DNA of 64,000 nt from Pseudohongiella sp. O18 (GTDB lineage Bacteria > Pseudomonadota > Gammaproteobacteria > Pseudomonadales > Pseudohongiellaceae): positions 434,001 through 498,000 of the forward strand of contig NZ_JAJSAR010000002.1 of the NCBI RefSeq assembly GCF_021729085.1, read 5' to 3'. Numbering within the stretch: the stretch's first letter is position 1; every line of letters starts with the position of its first letter. This document shows positions 53,168-62,965 of the stretch, in pieces. The translations under genes were made by a program, and so were the position numbers. Below the pieces are notes generated by a model, which was given only the letters and a program-made list of their open reading frames with translations, was not told where the DNA came from and made no database searches.

Positions 53168-54133
53168 CTAGTGGGTCTGCGCCAGCGGCGCAGACTCTTG
53201 TCGTCCAAACTGCTCACGGTAGCGTCTGGGTGACACTCCAATCGCCGCCCGAAAGTGATGGCGCAGATTGCTTGCATTGCTGAACCCGGACAGTTCGGCC
53301 ACTTTCTCTACATCATGTCGCGTGCTTTCCAGCAGCTGACGCGCGGCGTCCAGTCTCTGTGTGGTCAGCCATTCCTTGGCGGACACGCCAAATGTGTCCC
53401 TGAACTTACGATCGAACGTGCGTCTCGACATCCGCGCTTTTTCCGCAAACTCGTCGATGCCAATCGGACGGGAAAGGTTGTTCATGGCCCAGTCCAGAGA
53501 TCTGGAAAACTGGCTGGGTTTCTCTGGCATTGGAGTTTCCACAAACTGGGACTGTCCGCCCTGGCGATGGGCGGACATCACCAGGCGGCGTGCCACACGA
53601 TTGGCCACGCGGTAGCCGAAGTCACTGCGAATCACCTCCATGCCCAGGTCGATGGCGGCAGCACTGCCTGCTGAGCAGCCAATCTGCCCGTCGTAGACGT
53701 ACAGCACGTCGTCTTCATACTCGATCTGCGGATAAAGCGTCTTGAGTTTGTCCGCATAACGCCAGTGGGTTGTCGCCTTGCGCCCATCCAGTATTCCCAG
53801 CTGCGCCAACAGGAAGGCGCCCGAGCAAAAGGTCAGGATACGTTTGTCAGAGTTGTGGGCGTTTATCAGCTCCGAACGGATGGCCTCGGGTACGGGTTTG
53901 CCGTCGGTCGACCAACTCGGGATGACGATCATGGAGTAGTCGGCAAGGCTGCTGACTGTCTTGACGGCAATGCTGACGCCGCCGGTGCCGACAATAGAAC
54001 CCTCGGCGAACGACACCACGTCGCAACGATACCAGTCGTCCATTTCGGGTCGTGGCAGCGCAAACAGCTCTACAGCGCAGCCCAGTTCAAACAGTGCGAT
54101 CCGGTCGTGTACCAGAATGGCCACACGATGCAT
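53168..54133 (-). CDS. GlxA-family transcriptional regulator (DJ-1/PfpI + AraC)
   Basis: 321 aa from MHRVAILVHD, with GGAGA 8 nt upstream; the longer ORF start adds 19 residues without match. The N-terminal DJ-1/PfpI-like amidase domain (residues about 3-170, with FCSGAFLLAQLG around the nucleophile-elbow position) is followed by a C-terminal AraC double HTH (GIDEFAEKARMSRRTFDRKFR and VEKVAELSGFSNASNLRHHFR). Divergent from the rhodanese gene, which it probably controls. The ligand is unknown. Confidence 0.92.
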   Translation of the reverse strand: MHRVAILVHDRIALFELGCAVELFALPRPEMDDWYRCDVVSFAEGSIVGTGGVSIAVKTVSSLADYSMIVIPSWSTDGKPVPEAIRSELINAHNSDKRILTFCSGAFLLAQLGILDGRKATTHWRYADKLKTLYPQIEYEDDVLYVYDGQIGCSAGSAAAIDLGMEVIRSDFGYRVANRVARRLVMSAHRQGGQSQFVETPMPEKPSQFSRSLDWAMNNLSRPIGIDEFAEKARMSRRTFDRKFRDTFGVSAKEWLTTQRLDAARQLLESTRHDVEKVAELSGFSNASNLRHHFRAAIGVSPRRYREQFGRQESAPLAQTH

Positions 54134-54276
54134 TTTAATGTCTCCCTGAGTGTTTGGCTGAATATATACGAATATTGTCCTTTCAGCCAATGTCCTGATA
54201 GCTCCATGCGTTAGACAATAGCTTCGAACCGTCAGACAGGGACGGACAATCCCGAACGTAAACAGGAGGTATCATC

Positions 54277-54681
54277 ATGTCATCAGCCGTATCCCGACCA
54301 CCCGCCGCCGACAGTGCTTCAGCTCTGGCGCACTACGAGAGCCTGCTGCAGTTTGAAACAGACTGCTGGGATGTACACCATGCCATCAGCAACAAGCGGC
54401 AGGATTTTGTGCTGCTGGATGTCAGAGGTGAGGAGAGTTACCAGCAGGGGCACTTGCCGGCAGCTATTCATCTGCCGCACAGCAGGATCAGCGAGGAAAC
54501 ACTCGCGCAGTACCCGGCAGAGACTCTGTTTGTTGTTTACTGCGCCGGTCCTCACTGTAACGGTGCCGACAAAGCCGCAATCCGTCTGGCACGCCTGCAG
54601 CGCCCCGTGAAAAAAATGATCGGTGGTGCCACCGGCTGGCTGGATGAAGGCTTCAGCTTGGAAGTTGGTAAAAATGTCTAG
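54277..54681 (+). CDS. Rhodanese-like sulfurtransferase
   Basis: 134 aa. FVLLDVRGEESYQQGHLPAAIHLPH is the rhodanese core, and the active-site cysteine C89 sits in VVYCAGPHCNGADKAA. No signal peptide. ACAGGAGG is upstream of the ATG. The GNAT gene begins inside its last codons (8-nt overlap). A single-domain, cytoplasmic rhodanese that moves a persulfide sulfur; physiological acceptor unknown. Confidence 0.9.
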   Translation: MSSAVSRPPAADSASALAHYESLLQFETDCWDVHHAISNKRQDFVLLDVRGEESYQQGHLPAAIHLPHSRISEETLAQYPAETLFVVYCAGPHCNGADKAAIRLARLQRPVKKMIGGATGWLDEGFSLEVGKNV

Positions 54682-55162
54682 CAATATTGTTGTCCGTCAC
54701 GCAGAGCCCGACGACAGTCGGGCTGTACTCGGCTTAATGCAGGGGCTGGCAGAATTTGAAGGTTATGCTGAAAGATTCAGAGTCACTGAGGCAGCACTGT
54801 ATGAAGGTCTGTTTGAACGACGCAGCTTCAATGTACTGGTTGCCAGCGTCGAGGGCAGGCTGGTGGGTATCCTGACCTACTATCACCTGCCATTCACTTA
54901 CGACCTGACCCCTTGGGTCTACATGAAAGAACTGTATGTCGAGACGGATTTCCGTGGCGCCGGCGTGGGCAGATGTTTGATGAATAAATTGATTGCTGAG
55001 TGCAGGGCACGGGGTGGACGCAGGATTCGTTGGGACGTGCTGTCCGATAACCTGCCAGCCAAAAGGTTTTATCAAACGCTGGGTGCCCGACATGACTGCA
55101 GCTGGGAGTTGTATGCGCTGGATCTGAGTGAGGCAACTGAAGTTGGGCTTGAATTGAGATAG
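54674..55162 (+). CDS. GNAT-family N-acetyltransferase
   Basis: 162 aa from ATG 54674, which overlaps the rhodanese stop; the longer in-frame start lies inside the rhodanese gene. FRGAGVGRCLMNKLIAECRARG is the acetyl-CoA loop and SDNLPAKRFYQTLGARH the final helix-strand. Related to diamine acetyltransferases (SSAT-like, with WVYMKELYVETDFR). Substrate unknown. Coupled to the rhodanese and 18 nt from the PhzF gene, so one operon of three is likely. Confidence 0.88.
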   Translation: MSSNIVVRHAEPDDSRAVLGLMQGLAEFEGYAERFRVTEAALYEGLFERRSFNVLVASVEGRLVGILTYYHLPFTYDLTPWVYMKELYVETDFRGAGVGRCLMNKLIAECRARGGRRIRWDVLSDNLPAKRFYQTLGARHDCSWELYALDLSEATEVGLELR

Positions 55163-55180
55163 AGATGACAGGAAGTTGAA

Positions 55181-56101
55181 ATGCAAATTAATGTCGCAGT
55201 GGTTAATGCGTTTGTCGATGGTGCGGCTGATACTGGTGCCGCAATGAATGGCGCAGCTTTGGAAAATACTATCGGTGGAAATCCGGCGGGCGTTGTACTT
55301 GATGCGGATAGTCTGACATCTATTCAAAAGCGGGAGATCGCCAGAAAAGTGGGCCTGTCAGAGACCGCCTTCGTCTCGAAGTCTTCGGTGGCGGACTTCA
55401 AACTGGAGTTTTTTACCCCGACACGACAGATTGCTCACTGCGGACACGCGACGATCGCGACATTCAGTTACCTGGCAGAGCAGGGCCTGGTGCCGGCCGC
55501 AAATACGTCGAAAGAGACCATTGATGGTTGCAGAGGTATCCGGATGCAGAATGGCTTTGCTTACATGGAGCAACTCAAGCCTAAGTACATTGACGTCACT
55601 GAGGACGAAACAGCCATTTTGAAATCACTGCGGCTTGCAGGCGGCAGCGTGACGGTAGCTCCAATTATCGCCAATACCGGAAACTCATTTGTCCTGGTGG
55701 GCGTTCGGGATCTGGAAACATTGAAGCGCATTCAACCCGATCAGATTTTGATCGAAGAATTGTCGGAGAAGTGGGACTTAATCGGGTTTTATGTGTTTGC
55801 GCAGGAAACCTGCCATGCCGGCAGAGATGCCTCCGCCCGGATGTTTGCGCCGCGCTATGGCATCCAGGAAGAGTCGGCCACTGGGATGGCCGCAGGGCCA
55901 CTGGCCTCTTTTCTCCACGACCATCTGGGTATTCACAAAAGAGCTTTTGAAATTGAGCAGGGCTACTGCATGCCAAATCCGTCGCCTAGTTGTATCCACA
56001 TTACACTTGAGAAATCGGGTACTCAAATCACGTCTCTGTCAGCAGGCGGGCGTGGCGTCTTGAGCAGAATGCTGCAGATAGAAATAGATGCGACGCTGTG
56101 A
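55181..56101 (+). CDS. PhzF-family isomerase
   Basis: 306 aa, ATG with AGGAAG upstream. GNPAGVVLDADSL near residue 35 and TPTRQIAHCGHATIATFSYL near residue 90 are the PhzF hallmarks; ATGMAAGPLASFLHDHLG near 230 is the matching second-half segment. The family is a diaminopimelate-epimerase-like fold, often of unknown substrate outside phenazine clusters. No phenazine genes are near. Third gene of the rhodanese-GNAT operon. Confidence 0.9.
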   Translation: MQINVAVVNAFVDGAADTGAAMNGAALENTIGGNPAGVVLDADSLTSIQKREIARKVGLSETAFVSKSSVADFKLEFFTPTRQIAHCGHATIATFSYLAEQGLVPAANTSKETIDGCRGIRMQNGFAYMEQLKPKYIDVTEDETAILKSLRLAGGSVTVAPIIANTGNSFVLVGVRDLETLKRIQPDQILIEELSEKWDLIGFYVFAQETCHAGRDASARMFAPRYGIQEESATGMAAGPLASFLHDHLGIHKRAFEIEQGYCMPNPSPSCIHITLEKSGTQITSLSAGGRGVLSRMLQIEIDATL

Positions 56102-56614
56102 TCAGAGCTCGGCGATCCATGCCACGGCAAGATGAAACGAGCCAACCTGTTTGTCTGCCAGCAGAAAGCCTATCTGTTCGACTTTTGCGGCATCAAATAC
56201 GGGGCCAGGCAGGTTGCGGCCCCTAAAAACAGGCTTCAGACCGGAAAATGGAATGGGTATCTCTAGCCACTGACCCTTAACGGTATCTAAACCGAAACTG
56301 TAGGCAATTCTGGAGCCCTGGTAAGAGGCGTCCGTGTACAGCCGGAACTGGTAGCGGCGACCATCACCACGAACGCAGAGCATCAATCCATGCAGCTTGC
56401 TCAAATCCTGACGGTGCTGCCCGCGGATGGATGCAAAGCCACCGTTGTTCTCCAGCGAAATGACACCGGAAAAGTGCAGGCAGCCGTCGGCGATCTCTGG
56501 AGCGCTGTTCGAACGGCCGCCCATGACCTCATCGTCTATGGCGCGCCAGTTGGTTTGGGACACGCTATTGGAGAAGTCGAGCAGAACTGTGTCTGGTGTT
56601 TGCCTTGAGTTCAT
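56102..56614 (-). CDS. CIA30-family protein
   Basis: 170 aa. DFSNSVSQTNWRAIDDEVMGGRSNS and GVISLENNGGFASIRGQ match the complex-I intermediate-associated protein 30 domain, a carbohydrate-binding-like beta sandwich. In bacteria it stands alone and its role is undefined. No signal peptide. Its stop is next to the convergent PhzF stop. Confidence 0.88.
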   Translation of the reverse strand: MNSRQTPDTVLLDFSNSVSQTNWRAIDDEVMGGRSNSAPEIADGCLHFSGVISLENNGGFASIRGQHRQDLSKLHGLMLCVRGDGRRYQFRLYTDASYQGSRIAYSFGLDTVKGQWLEIPIPFSGLKPVFRGRNLPGPVFDAAKVEQIGFLLADKQVGSFHLAVAWIAEL

Positions 56615-56680
56615 GTTGGCAAGCTACCGTCTTTGTCGACGCTTGGCAATGCAGCGATCACAGGCCTGCTGCGCCGTCAG

Positions 56681-57514
56681 TCAGACGCGCGGCAGCCACA
56701 TCCCGAATGTTGCACTCAGCACACCGCCAAGCATAACAACACTGAGCAGAGCCACGCCGCTGGCGGTCATCAGCTTCTGAGTTGCCGACCCGTGTGCCTT
56801 TGCCCGCAAATACACTTCGAGAAAGAGCAGGGGGACTATATACGTCAGTGTATGCAACGCTGTCAAAAATGGACCGGTAAAACTCACCGGGTCAAAACCG
56901 ACGGGCGCTCCGTGCAGGCCCAGCCAGGCCATCATGCCAATCCGGAACAGCCACACACCACTGACCGCCACGAACAGACGCAGGGCCCAGACACGGTGGC
57001 TTGCAAACTGTCTTCGGCGCGCAAATTTGAATGCCATGACCGCGCAGAGCAATATGATGCCGCCATTAATCATAAGCGCCGTATGTCCGAATGCACCGCC
57101 AGCTACCAGGTCAGTTCGCGTCACAATCATGTAGGCACCGCTCAGGCTCATTACGATTGCGATCAGAACATAAATACGGCCGTTCCAGCGGTGCAAAGCG
57201 GGCAGACGCCGACGAATACCCGGTAACAGCTGAAGCAAGCCACCCATTGTAATCAGCGCAGCAAACATCACATGCGTAATCACGGCGACATTGCCCGGGC
57301 CGTCGCCCTCGATGTAGCCGGCCGGCATCACCTGATTGAATCGCGCAAAATTACCCTGCAGGGTGGAACCGTAGTAGAACATAACGATATACATAGAAAA
57401 TATCGCCTGTCCCAGCAGGACTGTCGCAAACCAGCATCTGGCGGCTGCATCCAAGGCCTTGCTGGCAAACACCGGGGACCGCCACCCCGAATCGAGCATC
57501 GCTTGTGATGTCAT
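56681..57514 (-). CDS. DUF2306 membrane protein
   Basis: 277 aa with seven to eight hydrophobic segments. HVMFAALITMGGLLQLLPGIRRRLPALHRWNGRIYV is the conserved DUF2306 region with H and R residues in helix ends (HRWNGR), the pattern of haem-binding or YhhN-like membrane proteins. It is divergent from the AraC-type regulator that follows, which may control it. Function unknown. Confidence 0.85.
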   Translation of the reverse strand: MTSQAMLDSGWRSPVFASKALDAAARCWFATVLLGQAIFSMYIVMFYYGSTLQGNFARFNQVMPAGYIEGDGPGNVAVITHVMFAALITMGGLLQLLPGIRRRLPALHRWNGRIYVLIAIVMSLSGAYMIVTRTDLVAGGAFGHTALMINGGIILLCAVMAFKFARRRQFASHRVWALRLFVAVSGVWLFRIGMMAWLGLHGAPVGFDPVSFTGPFLTALHTLTYIVPLLFLEVYLRAKAHGSATQKLMTASGVALLSVVMLGGVLSATFGMWLPRV

Positions 57515-57643
57515 AACTGACTTTCTCCCTTGTGGTACTATCGTCCTGACTCACCACGAATGCAGGACTACGCCACCCAGTATCCGCATTGCCAGATCGT
57601 AGTCTTGCCGTTTTGGAAATCGACCAGTTTTAAGTTGACGACT

Positions 57644-58711
57644 ATGTGGAAAATCAGCTCGCTGCCTGACGAACTAACAGCTGGAAGGCCCCGGGACGCG
57701 GCGTCAGTTGCTACCTCACTGATTTACCGCTTAAAGGATATTGAACCAGTTGTGCTGCTTTGGTGGTGTTTCGCCCTGGCCACCCTGAGTGCATCTCTCG
57801 CCCGTTATTATCCGACTGATACCGGATTTACCTACGTCGCACTAGTCATCACCGGCGCTGGTCCCTGTGCCTGGTTATGGTTTCTTAGCAGAGCACTGTT
57901 TCGTGACCGTAAACACCTGGGCGTAGGCGTATTCAGTCTGGTACCGCTTGTTATTGCTATTGAAGCCGCCGCTGCGTTGACCCCGTTTAGCGGGGCTTCC
58001 GTGTTTGCCACGGAGGCTGGTCGCATCATCCGCAATGCCGAAGCGCTGGTCTGTTTTACCGCTATCGCATTTGTCTGGCGTGAGACCCTGCATGGGTTTT
58101 CGGGACAGCCAAACGCGGCGGAGCGCCGTGTCAGAGTGCTTTTTTTAGCTGGATTCAGCCTTCTCGTTGGTGTTTCACTGCTGTGGGTGTCAGGGGCCGC
58201 GCCAGGTTCTATTGCGGCAGAGTGGCAGGACACCATGCTGACCCTTTGCGCGCTGCTTACGCTGATAATTAGCCTACTGGCTGTGCAGTTTCGTTTGCGC
58301 CACCCGCTGCATGAAACTGCCGGGCCGGGGAGAAACCAACGCGCGAGCTCTGTCGAAGGGGAGTCGGTTGAGCTGGCCAGCCGGATTCTCACCGCCCTGA
58401 AGGACGATAAACTGCTGACGTCAAGCTATCTGAAAGTGGCTGATCTGGCAGAACACACTGGGGACCAGGAATACAAGGTAACGCGGTGTATTACCAGCCA
58501 CCTTGGCTACCGGAACTTTAACCACCTGGTGAACAGCTTCAGGATAGAACGGGCCAAACGCCTTTTCGAGGATCCGGAGCGTCAGCGCATGACCATTGCC
58601 AGTATTGCTTACGATTGCGGGTTTAACTCTCTTGGCCCATTTAATCGGGCTTTCCGACAGCATACAGGTGTCACCCCCAAAGAATATCGTCAGCGATCTG
58701 GTGCGGCCTGA
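57644..58711 (+). CDS. Membrane-anchored AraC-family regulator
   Basis: 355 aa from ATG 57644; other starts upstream (57530, 57560) are possible, as no ribosome site decides. Six or seven hydrophobic segments span residues about 35-235. The C-terminal 120 residues are an AraC double HTH: VADLAEHTGDQEYKVTRCITSHLG and IASIAYDCGFNSLGPFNRAFRQHTG. Such proteins sense signals at the membrane and act on an adjacent gene, here probably the divergent DUF2306 gene. Confidence 0.88.
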   Translation: MWKISSLPDELTAGRPRDAASVATSLIYRLKDIEPVVLLWWCFALATLSASLARYYPTDTGFTYVALVITGAGPCAWLWFLSRALFRDRKHLGVGVFSLVPLVIAIEAAAALTPFSGASVFATEAGRIIRNAEALVCFTAIAFVWRETLHGFSGQPNAAERRVRVLFLAGFSLLVGVSLLWVSGAAPGSIAAEWQDTMLTLCALLTLIISLLAVQFRLRHPLHETAGPGRNQRASSVEGESVELASRILTALKDDKLLTSSYLKVADLAEHTGDQEYKVTRCITSHLGYRNFNHLVNSFRIERAKRLFEDPERQRMTIASIAYDCGFNSLGPFNRAFRQHTGVTPKEYRQRSGAA

Positions 58712-58807
58712 GACGGCCTGTCAAGAAGATGCTTGGCGAGGTGATTGGCTGGCTCGATGATGAGGCTTCCTGCTGAAGTCTGAATAGACCGATGATTCGG
58801 ATGCATC

Positions 58808-59131
58808 ATGAGTAATTACATTGAATTCCTGAAAGAGATGTTTGCCGAGTTTGGCGACATTCGCGCGAGGAAAATGTTCGGCGGTCATGGCATCTATCAC
58901 AATGATCTGATGATCGGTCTGGTCGCAGATGACATGCTCTATCTGAAGGTCGACGCTGTGACGGTCAGTAAGTTCAGGCATCGTGGTATGTCGCAGTTCA
59001 TGTACCAGAAAGGTCAGAAGATGGTCGGCATGTCCTACTATCAGGCGCCCGAAGAAGCCCTGGAAGACCCGTCAGAAATGCGGCACTGGGCGGCCCTGGC
59101 GTATGAGGCTGCGCTTCGGTCGAGAAACTGA
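58808..59131 (+). CDS. TfoX N-terminal-domain protein
   Basis: 107 aa. ARKMFGGHGIYHNDLMIGLVADDMLYLKVD is the TfoX N-terminal domain motif (about residues 20-50). Only this domain is present; the C-terminal TfoX part found in the competence regulator is absent. Many such single-domain proteins exist and need not act in competence. No signal. Confidence 0.9.
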   Translation: MSNYIEFLKEMFAEFGDIRARKMFGGHGIYHNDLMIGLVADDMLYLKVDAVTVSKFRHRGMSQFMYQKGQKMVGMSYYQAPEEALEDPSEMRHWAALAYEAALRSRN

Positions 59132-59309
59132 AAGCCGGGCTGGTCAGCACGAATATCACTGCTTGCCTGCCCGGTACCGAGCTTGTTGTGCCTGTCAACC
59201 AGATGGCCTCAGCTATTAGACTATCGGCTAGTTGTACCGAGCTTGATCGTCTGGTCTTATTGCTGACTATCTTAGTCCCGGGCCATGGCTCGTAGCCGAG
59301 AATCTCACT

Positions 59310-59636
59310 ATGCAACCTGGATCGACATTTGTGACTGTGTTGGCCTGGATCTTTATTATTTTCGCCGGGTTTGCGACCCTGGTCTCACTTTCACAAGTCG
59401 TGATGGTATCGATCATATTTAGTAGCGAGGAATTACAGATAGCCAGTCTGTTGCTGCAAGCCAATTCGCTCTCGGACCTTATTGTTGCGCCGGAGGGTGG
59501 TGGTTTTGAAGGGGTCGAGCAATTTGGCACTATTTTACTCTGGTTCAGTGTGGCACTCGGCATTGCCATCAGAAACGAGTTTGTGCAATTCACTTCAGAA
59601 GATATGAGCGGTCCGCAGGCCGCCATCCAGTCATGA
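59310..59636 (+). CDS. Small membrane protein coupled to metalloprotease gene
   Basis: 108 aa with two hydrophobic segments (residues about 8-36, FVTVLAWIFIIFAGFATLV, and 72-86, FGTILLWFSVALGIAI). No known family. Its TGA overlaps the next ATG (ATGA), which suggests the two are translated together. It might help insert or anchor the exported protease, but nothing direct shows this. Confidence 0.55.
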   Translation: MQPGSTFVTVLAWIFIIFAGFATLVSLSQVVMVSIIFSSEELQIASLLLQANSLSDLIVAPEGGGFEGVEQFGTILLWFSVALGIAIRNEFVQFTSEDMSGPQAAIQS

Positions 59637-61585
59637 ACATGTGGGCGGCGATACTCAAGAACGCGCAAGTGTGTTGCTTCACTGCCTGGGTGCCATGTCA
59701 AATCAAACGCCACAGATTGGTAATGGCCGTCATCGTGTCGTTTTTCGCGTTGTTTATGTCAATCGCACACGCCACCGTTGAGCCCCCAGTCTCGGACGTC
59801 CGCCAGCAATACGAGCTTCCAGCGCTGAGCATATCAACTTTCCTCGGCCGTTGGCTCGATTCCGTCAACTTGCGTTATAAGCCGGCAGGTGCGCATTCAG
59901 CGTATTCTGATAGCGAAGCTATGCTGGAGATGTTGCGGGAGGCTGCGCAGCGCTGGGAGAGAGTTAGTGGGATCAGATTTGACGTCGAGCTGGCCTCAGT
60001 TGCTGCTCCTGACGAGACAGATGTTATCGTTAGCTGGCAACATGCTGCGGGTGAGACCTGGGCCGGCAGGGCCGGCCCAGATTTTGGTGATTATCTGGAA
60101 AGTCGTGGATATTTCGAGTTTTCAGGTGGTGATTTAACCCTTAATAGCGCCGGCACCTGGTCCTCAGATCCATACGAAATGATGTCGATTCTTACTCACG
60201 AACTGGGCCACCTCCTGGGTTTGGGGCACTCTGAAAATCCGAACTCCATCATGTTTGCGAACCCCTACAACAGAATGGCATTTCCTATGGCTGACGATGT
60301 ACGTGCTGTTCAGGTGCTGTATGGTCATCCCGATGCGGCTTTCGACTCAAGCTACATACAACCGCCTGCCGCATCTGCAGCGAAAGTCAGACGATTTATG
60401 GGGTCGGAGGCTGCCAGTCTGTTACTCGGAAGTTTTCAAGATTCCGACAGTATGACCGCCGCTTCAGTGATCAACGATGACACTCCCGACGATTCCTGGT
60501 TAATTCTGAAGACGCCGGTCCTGTCGACTGACGGTTTGCGAGCGCGGCTTGATATTGTGGGTCCAGACGGGATGCTGCATTCCAGTTTGCCTTTTGCGCC
60601 GGGCTGCCATTGGTGTTACTACCTCAAGGCCCTGGGTTTGGCCAGCTATTTCAAGGATTTTCCAGGTACCTGGTCAGTTTTCCTGCGCGAAGACAGTGCG
60701 CTGGTTTCCGAGCCTGAGCTTCTGTTCGCTACCTCATTTGAAGTGGATGCTTTCCGGCAATACAACCGCATCCCAGAAGCCAGAGCACTTGTTGAAAAGG
60801 CGGATACGCCCTATAGCATCAATGTGAAAGTTTTTGCAGACGATCCAGAGGGTGACGACATTATTGTGCGTTGGCATTTGCCGGAGCCCCGCAGCGACAA
60901 GGACGGTGATGGCATTGCAGACTACCATCTGACAGAAGACCTGGGCGGCAACATGCAGTCTGCGTGGCAACAAATAGACTTTAAGCGTCCGGGAATACAC
61001 GAATTTTTCATTCAAATAAATGACAAGGCGGCACGATACGAAAACAGACCTGGCTTGGAGCAAAATACCAGAGCAGGGAAAGGTTTCCAGACCTTATTGA
61101 AAGTGACAGTCACGGTGCCCATTCAATCCAGTGCTGACATCAAAACCGTGTCATCCTACGTGCCGGATGGTCGCAGGCGATGGCTTTCAAGTCTGAATGG
61201 CGTTCAGGCGCATCCGGACTATCAGCTGCCTTACCAGCGCATAGGCACGATCGGCGATGGCGAACAACGTCTGTATTCATGTGTCAGGGTAACGACACGA
61301 GGTGAACCTGACCCCGGTTTTGCTGAGAATACAGACGTTACGTTTGTGATTACTTCCGTGGGTGAAGGTGAAATTCAGTTACAGGCCAGCAGAGCGTCGG
61401 CTCCTGTGCCCGGGGCAAATCCCACACAACAACGCTGCAGCGGCCGGTTTGAGACAAGCACTGGTCTATATACAGATATCATAAGGCTCGGTGAGCAGAT
61501 TCTGGATGTTGAGTTCACAATGACAGACGACACCGCATTAACCTTCCGGCTTCAGGGCCTCCGTGAACTGCTGCCTCGAATCTGA
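59633..61585 (+). CDS. Exported M10 (matrixin)-type zinc metalloprotease
   Basis: 650 aa. HELGHLLGLGH (H189, E190, H193, H199) followed by IMF with M207 is the metzincin zinc site and Met-turn. A signal or anchor segment precedes (residues about 30-47, VMAVIVSFFALFMSIAHA); the start may be the internal ATG at 59723, but the coupled ATGA supports 59633. C-terminal 430 residues are beta-rich, with an EF-hand-like DKDGDGIADYH around residue 422 and a VTVPIQ region, typical of extracellular domains. No cysteine-switch propeptide (PRCGxPD) is seen. Secreted protease, target unknown. Confidence 0.85.
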   Translation: MNMWAAILKNAQVCCFTAWVPCQIKRHRLVMAVIVSFFALFMSIAHATVEPPVSDVRQQYELPALSISTFLGRWLDSVNLRYKPAGAHSAYSDSEAMLEMLREAAQRWERVSGIRFDVELASVAAPDETDVIVSWQHAAGETWAGRAGPDFGDYLESRGYFEFSGGDLTLNSAGTWSSDPYEMMSILTHELGHLLGLGHSENPNSIMFANPYNRMAFPMADDVRAVQVLYGHPDAAFDSSYIQPPAASAAKVRRFMGSEAASLLLGSFQDSDSMTAASVINDDTPDDSWLILKTPVLSTDGLRARLDIVGPDGMLHSSLPFAPGCHWCYYLKALGLASYFKDFPGTWSVFLREDSALVSEPELLFATSFEVDAFRQYNRIPEARALVEKADTPYSINVKVFADDPEGDDIIVRWHLPEPRSDKDGDGIADYHLTEDLGGNMQSAWQQIDFKRPGIHEFFIQINDKAARYENRPGLEQNTRAGKGFQTLLKVTVTVPIQSSADIKTVSSYVPDGRRRWLSSLNGVQAHPDYQLPYQRIGTIGDGEQRLYSCVRVTTRGEPDPGFAENTDVTFVITSVGEGEIQLQASRASAPVPGANPTQQRCSGRFETSTGLYTDIIRLGEQILDVEFTMTDDTALTFRLQGLRELLPRI

Positions 61586-61871
61586 GTGTTTGGTCTGCCA
61601 GGACAGGCTGATGCTGGAAGGCTGCTTATTCTTTCACACGCTTGAAGTTCTCGCTCAACTCATTGAGTGATATCTGCCTTATTGGTTTTGATTGTGACCA
61701 GCCGCCACTGTGCCCCTTAAACTTCGCAGCTCCATGTGAATATGGACATCCCTGATCACGTGTTCTATAAAGTAGCGTTTTATATAACGACCTTGAGTAG
61801 CAAAACGCGTCGTTCAACCACAATCGAATGCAGAAATTGAGAGTATTTATGAGCCTGGGGCACCGGTCAGC

Positions 61872-62951
61872 ATGTTGAACGACCCAGAGATTGATCAGCA
61901 GCACCGTGAGTTTGCCCGCAAGATGCTGTTGGCCTACTCGCTGCTGGCTGTACTTCTATTGCCGATTTATCAGGTGTTGGACCTGATGTGGACTGATGGC
62001 ATTCCTTCCTTGTGGTGGAGCAATGCAGCCTGGCGTGCTCTGGCTGTGATAACGGCGCTGTTCGGACTGTTGTGTGTATTCAGGCGGCAGGATGGGCAGG
62101 GCGCACCTTTAATGTTGCGCCTGCTGGTTATGAACGTGATGTTGATGATGTTTGGACTTTTCATCAGCAACTATTTCGCACCTGATGGCAATGTCACCCT
62201 GATGGTGAATGGACTGATCATTATTATCTTCGCTGCGGCGCCTGCCTGCCTGCGTGGGGCTCGCGAGTTGTTGCTGATTTTTGGCGTACCTTTTATTGCC
62301 ACTTTGCTGTTGATGGGGTGGCTGGATCAGTCGTTTCGCGATAGCAGCTATGTCCTTTATAACGTAGTCACCTCACTGATCATCGCGCTGATCATCTCAG
62401 AACTGCTGTTCCGCACCCGAACCGCCCTGTTTGAACAGCAAGTTGAGTTGCGCAAGTCGGCTGCAACTGACCCGTTGACCGGAATGAACAATCGACGCTT
62501 TGTCGAGCCACAATTACACAGCGAAATTGCCCGGGCACGGCGATACAACAAGACATTTTCTGTGGTGATGGCCGACCTGGACCGCTTTAAGCGCGTTAAT
62601 GATGATCACGGTCATAATGTTGGTGATGCGGTACTGCGCCTGCTTGCCATCCGGATCAGTGAAACCATACGCGATGAAGATCGCGCTGTGCGCTGGGGCG
62701 GGGAGGAATTTCTGATACTGATGCCTGAGATAAATGCAGAACAGGCACTTCTTGCTGCTGAGCGTATCCGACGTGCTGTCAGCGCCAGACCTTTTGAAAT
62801 TGATGGTCTGTCATTAAGCATCACAATCAGCCTGGGTGTGGCCGAATACGCTGGCGAAGAAAATCCTGAAACTCTGATAGCCAGAGCAGACAAGAACCTC
62901 TATCGAGCCAAGGACGAAGGTCGCAACCGCGTGTGTGCTGATCCTTCGTAA
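61872..62951 (+). CDS. Membrane diguanylate cyclase (GGDEF)
   Basis: 359 aa. Six membrane segments (about residues 17-190) are followed by a GGDEF domain with DPLTGMNNRRFVEP and RWGGEEFLILMP, so the active-site GGEEF is present. An I-site RxxD cannot be placed with confidence. No EAL domain. It should make cyclic-di-GMP from GTP. The membrane part may sense a ligand. The 286-nt gap upstream shows no further gene. Confidence 0.92.
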   Translation: MLNDPEIDQQHREFARKMLLAYSLLAVLLLPIYQVLDLMWTDGIPSLWWSNAAWRALAVITALFGLLCVFRRQDGQGAPLMLRLLVMNVMLMMFGLFISNYFAPDGNVTLMVNGLIIIIFAAAPACLRGARELLLIFGVPFIATLLLMGWLDQSFRDSSYVLYNVVTSLIIALIISELLFRTRTALFEQQVELRKSAATDPLTGMNNRRFVEPQLHSEIARARRYNKTFSVVMADLDRFKRVNDDHGHNVGDAVLRLLAIRISETIRDEDRAVRWGGEEFLILMPEINAEQALLAAERIRRAVSARPFEIDGLSLSITISLGVAEYAGEENPETLIARADKNLYRAKDEGRNRVCADPS

Positions 62952-62965
62952 AACTTTTTCCTGCG

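Noticed and set aside
61626-61904. 92-codon minus-strand reading frame before the GGDEF gene
   Set aside because: It overlaps the GGDEF start, has odd composition with many cysteines and no ribosome site; I found no family match.
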